Shown here: positions 31,039 to 33,666 of the stretch, piece after piece
Layout: every line of letters begins with the position of its first letter
Position numbering within the stretch: the first letter of the stretch is position 1
Origin: JAFLCL01 sp039809495
GTDB lineage: Bacteria; Myxococcota_A; Polyangia; Polyangiales; Sandaracinaceae
Assembly (NCBI GenBank): GCA_039809495.1
Contig: JBDHVC010000055.1
Location: 1-33,666 of the forward strand
Direction of reading: 5' to 3'
DNA length: 33,666 nucleotides
Made by a program: the position numbers and the translations under genes
The notes under the pieces: generated by a model
Told to the model about the DNA's origin: nothing
Database searches by the model: none
What the model saw: only the letters and a program-made list of their open reading frames with translations

Positions 31039-33666
31039 AAGAGCTGCTCGGCCTTCGCGGGGTTGCGCGCCCGGACCGCGCGGTACTGATCCATCGCCTC
31101 CTCGGCCCGGCCGCCGCGGTGGAGCGCCATCGCGAGGGCGACGCGGAGATCGACGTCGTCGGGCGCGCGCTGCGTCGCGCGCGCGTACGCGGCGATCGCC
31201 TCCTCGTGGCGGTCGGTCATCGCGCTCGTGTCGCCGAGCGCGCGGAGGCAGTCCAGATCGCTCACGCCGAGCCGCACCGCGATCGCGTACGCCTCGCGCG
31301 CCTCGCCGATCCGGCTCTGTCGGTGGAGGCAGACCCCGTAGACGTAGGCCGCGCGGCCGGTGAGGGCCCCGCGCGCGTGCGCCTTCGACAGCTCGGTGAT
31401 CGCGGCCTCGTCGCTCCCCGAGAGCGCGAGCGCGACGCCGAGCTCCCCGTGAGCCTCGCCATCCTCCGGCGCGAGCTCGACCGCGCGCGCCAGCGACTGA
31501 CGCGCCTGGGCCAGCTCGCCCCGCGCGCTCTCGGCGCGACCGACCGCGAGGTGGAGCGCGGCGCTCTCCGCGCCGGCGCGGACCGCGCGCTCGACGACGC
31601 CTCGCGCGTCCCCGAGCGCGCCGAGCTGGGTGAACACCGTCGCGAGGGTCGTCGTCGCCTCGCGGTACGCCTCGTGGTGCGCCCCGGAGGGCCGATGCGT
31701 GCCGCTCCGCTCGAGCCGATCGAGCGCGCGAAGCAAGAGCGGGATCGCCTCCGTGTTGCGCCCGCGGAGCGCGCGGACGCGGCCCGCCGCGAGGAGCAGC
31801 TCGTGGTCGTCCTCCGCCTTCGCGAGCGCGGCGTCGAGCGGGCGCTCGGCCTGCTCGAGGCGCCCGAGCTTCTCGAGCGCGAGCCCGAGCCCGCGGAGCG
31901 CGTCGAGCGCCTCGGGCTCGGCGAGCAGGACCTTCTCGTAGGCCTCCGACGCCTCGAGCCAGCGGCCGTCCGACACGGCGAGCCGACCGCGGAGCCGCTG
32001 CACGGCGATCGATGTCGGCGCGAGCACGAGCGCGCGCCGCAGCGCGTCCCAGGCGCGCGCCCGATCGCCCACGCCGAGCGCCGCCTCGGCAAGGGCGAGC
32101 ACCACCTCGGTCGTCTCCGCGCCCGCCGAGATCGCGCGCTCGCACCAGCTCAGCGCGTCCTCGAAGCGCCCGCGGCGGAGCCAGACGTCCGCGACCCGCG
32201 CGGCCGCGCGGCCTCGCGCCGGGTCGCTCCCGCCCTGCCTCGCGACGTCCTGCCAGAGGCTCAGCGCGCCCTCCTCGTCCCCCTCGGCGAGCCGCGCGTC
32301 CGCCAGCGTCATCAGCGTCGTCGCGCTGCGATCACCGGCGTGGACCGCCGCCTCGAGCGCCTCGCCGGCGCGCCCCGTCCCGAGCCGCGTCCGCACCTCG
32401 GCGAGCTCGCGGTAGGTCTCCGCGTGATCGGGCTCGAGGCGCGCGGCCTCCATCAGCGCGGCCTCGGCGCGTCGATCCTCGTGGAGCGACGCGAGCAGCC
32501 GCCCGAGCTCGCGGTGCGCGACCGCCGAGCGCTCGTCGAGCGCGATGGCGCGGGTGTAGGAGGCGACGGCGTCGTCGCCGCGACCGAGCCGCGCCTGCAC
32601 CCGCGCGAGCGTGAGCCACACCTCGGCGTCGCGCTCGTCGATGCGGATCGCGTTCTGGAGCGCGAGCATCGCCTCCTCGAGCCGCTCGCCGCGGCCGAGC
32701 AGGCGGCCCAGGCCGCGGTAGCCGCGCACCTCCGAGGGGGCGCGCCGGACGAGCTCGCGGTAGGCCTCGAGCGCCGCGGCGTCGTCACCGCGCCGCTCCT
32801 CGAGCGTCGCGAGCTCGAGCCAGTCGGCGGCGACGCCGCGACGCGAGGTCGCGAGCCGCCGGTAGACGTCGAGCGCGTCCGCGAGCCGCCCCTGACGCAC
32901 GCAGACGCCCGCGAACGTGCGGGCGAGCGCGTCGTCGCTCGGCCTCGCGGCGACGGCCCGCTCGAGGAACGGCGTCGCCTTCGCGTCGTCGCCGAGCTCG
33001 ACCCACGCGCCGCCCATCGCCGCGACCAGCTCGAGATCGTCCGGGGCGCGAAAGAGCGCCTGCTCGAGCGCCTGGATCGCGTCGCTCGTGCGCCCGAGCG
33101 CCGAGAGCGCGGCCGAGCGGATCCGATGGAGCGCGCCCCGATCGGGGCGCTTCGTCAGCGCGAGATCGACGATCTCGAGCGCCCGCGTCGGCCGGCCGAG
33201 CGCGAGCTCGGTCGAGGCGAGCCGCGTCTGGACGTCGACCGGATCGATCGCGGCGATCGGCGGGGGCCGCTCGCGCGAGCGCGCGGGCGGGGCGGCGAGC
33301 TCGGGGACGAGCGAGGGGCGGGGGGGCGGCGCCTCCTCCTCGGGCGCGCTCGTCGCTTGCCGCGCCGAGATCTGCATGAGCGCGCGCCGGAACGCGGCGT
33401 GCGCCTCCTCGAGCTTGCCGAGGCGCGAGAGCGCGTCGCCGAGCGCCGCCTCGGCCCGTGGCCCGTACACCTCGTCGACGTGGCTCGTGGCGGCGCGGAG
33501 CTGAGCCTCGGCGTCGCTCGCGCGGCCCAGCTCGAGGAGCGCGAGCCCGAGCCCCAGCTCCTCGCGCGCGCCCGCCGCGCCCCCGAGCGCCCGCTTCGCG
33601 CGCTCGAGCGCCTCGAGCGCCTCGACGGCGCGGCCGAGCGCGAGCGCGCACTCGCCCAAGCCGCGC
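31020..33666 (-). CDS. Long TPR-repeat protein (N-terminus beyond window)
   Basis: At least 882 residues; the frame stays open to the right edge, so the true start is outside. Nearly the whole length is tetratricopeptide repeats of about 34 residues, with the W/LG/Y-A-P pattern in many copies (for example LELATLEERRGDDAAALEAY, LARVQARLGRGDDAVASYTR, ALAMALHRGGRAEEAMDQYR). A Pro/Arg-rich linker near window residues 100-130 (PEEEAPPPRPSLVPELAAPP) separates an N-terminal TPR block from the main superhelix. It lacks any catalytic domain in the visible part. It ends RHLRG, with the stop in the loop of an intrinsic terminator and in the TGACGGCGCGC context. It is probably a scaffold; partners are unknown. 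Confidence 0.88.
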   Translation of the reverse strand, partial: RGLGECALALGRAVEALEALERAKRALGGAAGAREELGLGLALLELGRASDAEAQLRAATSHVDEVYGPRAEAALGDALSRLGKLEEAHAAFRRALMQISARQATSAPEEEAPPPRPSLVPELAAPPARSRERPPPIAAIDPVDVQTRLASTELALGRPTRALEIVDLALTKRPDRGALHRIRSAALSALGRTSDAIQALEQALFRAPDDLELVAAMGGAWVELGDDAKATPFLERAVAARPSDDALARTFAGVCVRQGRLADALDVYRRLATSRRGVAADWLELATLEERRGDDAAALEAYRELVRRAPSEVRGYRGLGRLLGRGERLEEAMLALQNAIRIDERDAEVWLTLARVQARLGRGDDAVASYTRAIALDERSAVAHRELGRLLASLHEDRRAEAALMEAARLEPDHAETYRELAEVRTRLGTGRAGEALEAAVHAGDRSATTLMTLADARLAEGDEEGALSLWQDVARQGGSDPARGRAAARVADVWLRRGRFEDALSWCERAISAGAETTEVVLALAEAALGVGDRARAWDALRRALVLAPTSIAVQRLRGRLAVSDGRWLEASEAYEKVLLAEPEALDALRGLGLALEKLGRLEQAERPLDAALAKAEDDHELLLAAGRVRALRGRNTEAIPLLLRALDRLERSGTHRPSGAHHEAYREATTTLATVFTQLGALGDARGVVERAVRAGAESAALHLAVGRAESARGELAQARQSLARAVELAPEDGEAHGELGVALALSGSDEAAITELSKAHARGALTGRAAYVYGVCLHRQSRIGEAREAYAIAVRLGVSDLDCLRALGDTSAMTDRHEEAIAAYARATQRAPDDVDLRVALAMALHRGGRAEEAMDQYRAVRARNPAKAEQLFRHLRG

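Overview
The window is very GC-rich (low 70s percent by eye) and densely coded. GTG starts are frequent and codon third positions are almost all G or C. This composition, lipoproteins with AgmX/PglI-type ends, Ser/Thr kinases, long TPR proteins and orphan VgrG/Rhs units all fit a Myxococcota (Polyangiales/Sandaracinus-like) chromosome. That is inference; no rRNA or other taxonomic marker is present. I see no tRNA, IS element, integrase or CRISPR array.

Layout. 1-5203: the 3'-truncated ssb gene, a translationally coupled pair of membrane proteins that both carry CcmI-like helical segments, a divergent lipoprotein with an AgmX/PglI-like C-terminus, and the magnesium channel gene mgtE. 5207-11363: the most unusual region, a head-to-head gene pair present twice in tandem. 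Each copy encodes a membrane-anchored Cys-rich Sel1-like protein (minus strand) and a signal-peptide/TM/DUF1517/zinc-ribbon protein (plus strand). The two share a divergent promoter region of about 50 bp. 11374-16423: a BolA-family gene, a voltage-gated-type K+ channel with a C-terminal zinc ribbon, two small membrane proteins, an orphan D12-class adenine methyltransferase, and an aldo/keto reductase lacking two catalytic residues.

16472-27678: two type VI secretion payload units on the minus strand, separated by a plus-strand cysteine desulfurase. The downstream unit is a PAAR-Rhs polymorphic toxin followed by a putative immunity gene with a very acidic tail. The upstream unit is a VgrG spike with an unusual N-terminal extension, followed by a TPR protein. 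Both units share a related promoter, leader and ribosome-binding site, and even the first codons. In the rhs unit that start opens a 43-codon ORF which overlaps the rhs start. No T6SS structural genes are present, so these are orphan payload loci.

27805-33666: a VanW-family protein translationally coupled to a Ser/Thr kinase whose N-terminal half looks like a degenerate ECF sigma factor. Behind an intrinsic terminator lies a long TPR protein that runs off the right edge.

Small-scale signals. A -10-like box (TA..CT/TA..GT) lies only 5-9 nt before several start codons, which suggests leaderless mRNAs. Five genes stop in the same context, TGACGGCGCGC or one base different.
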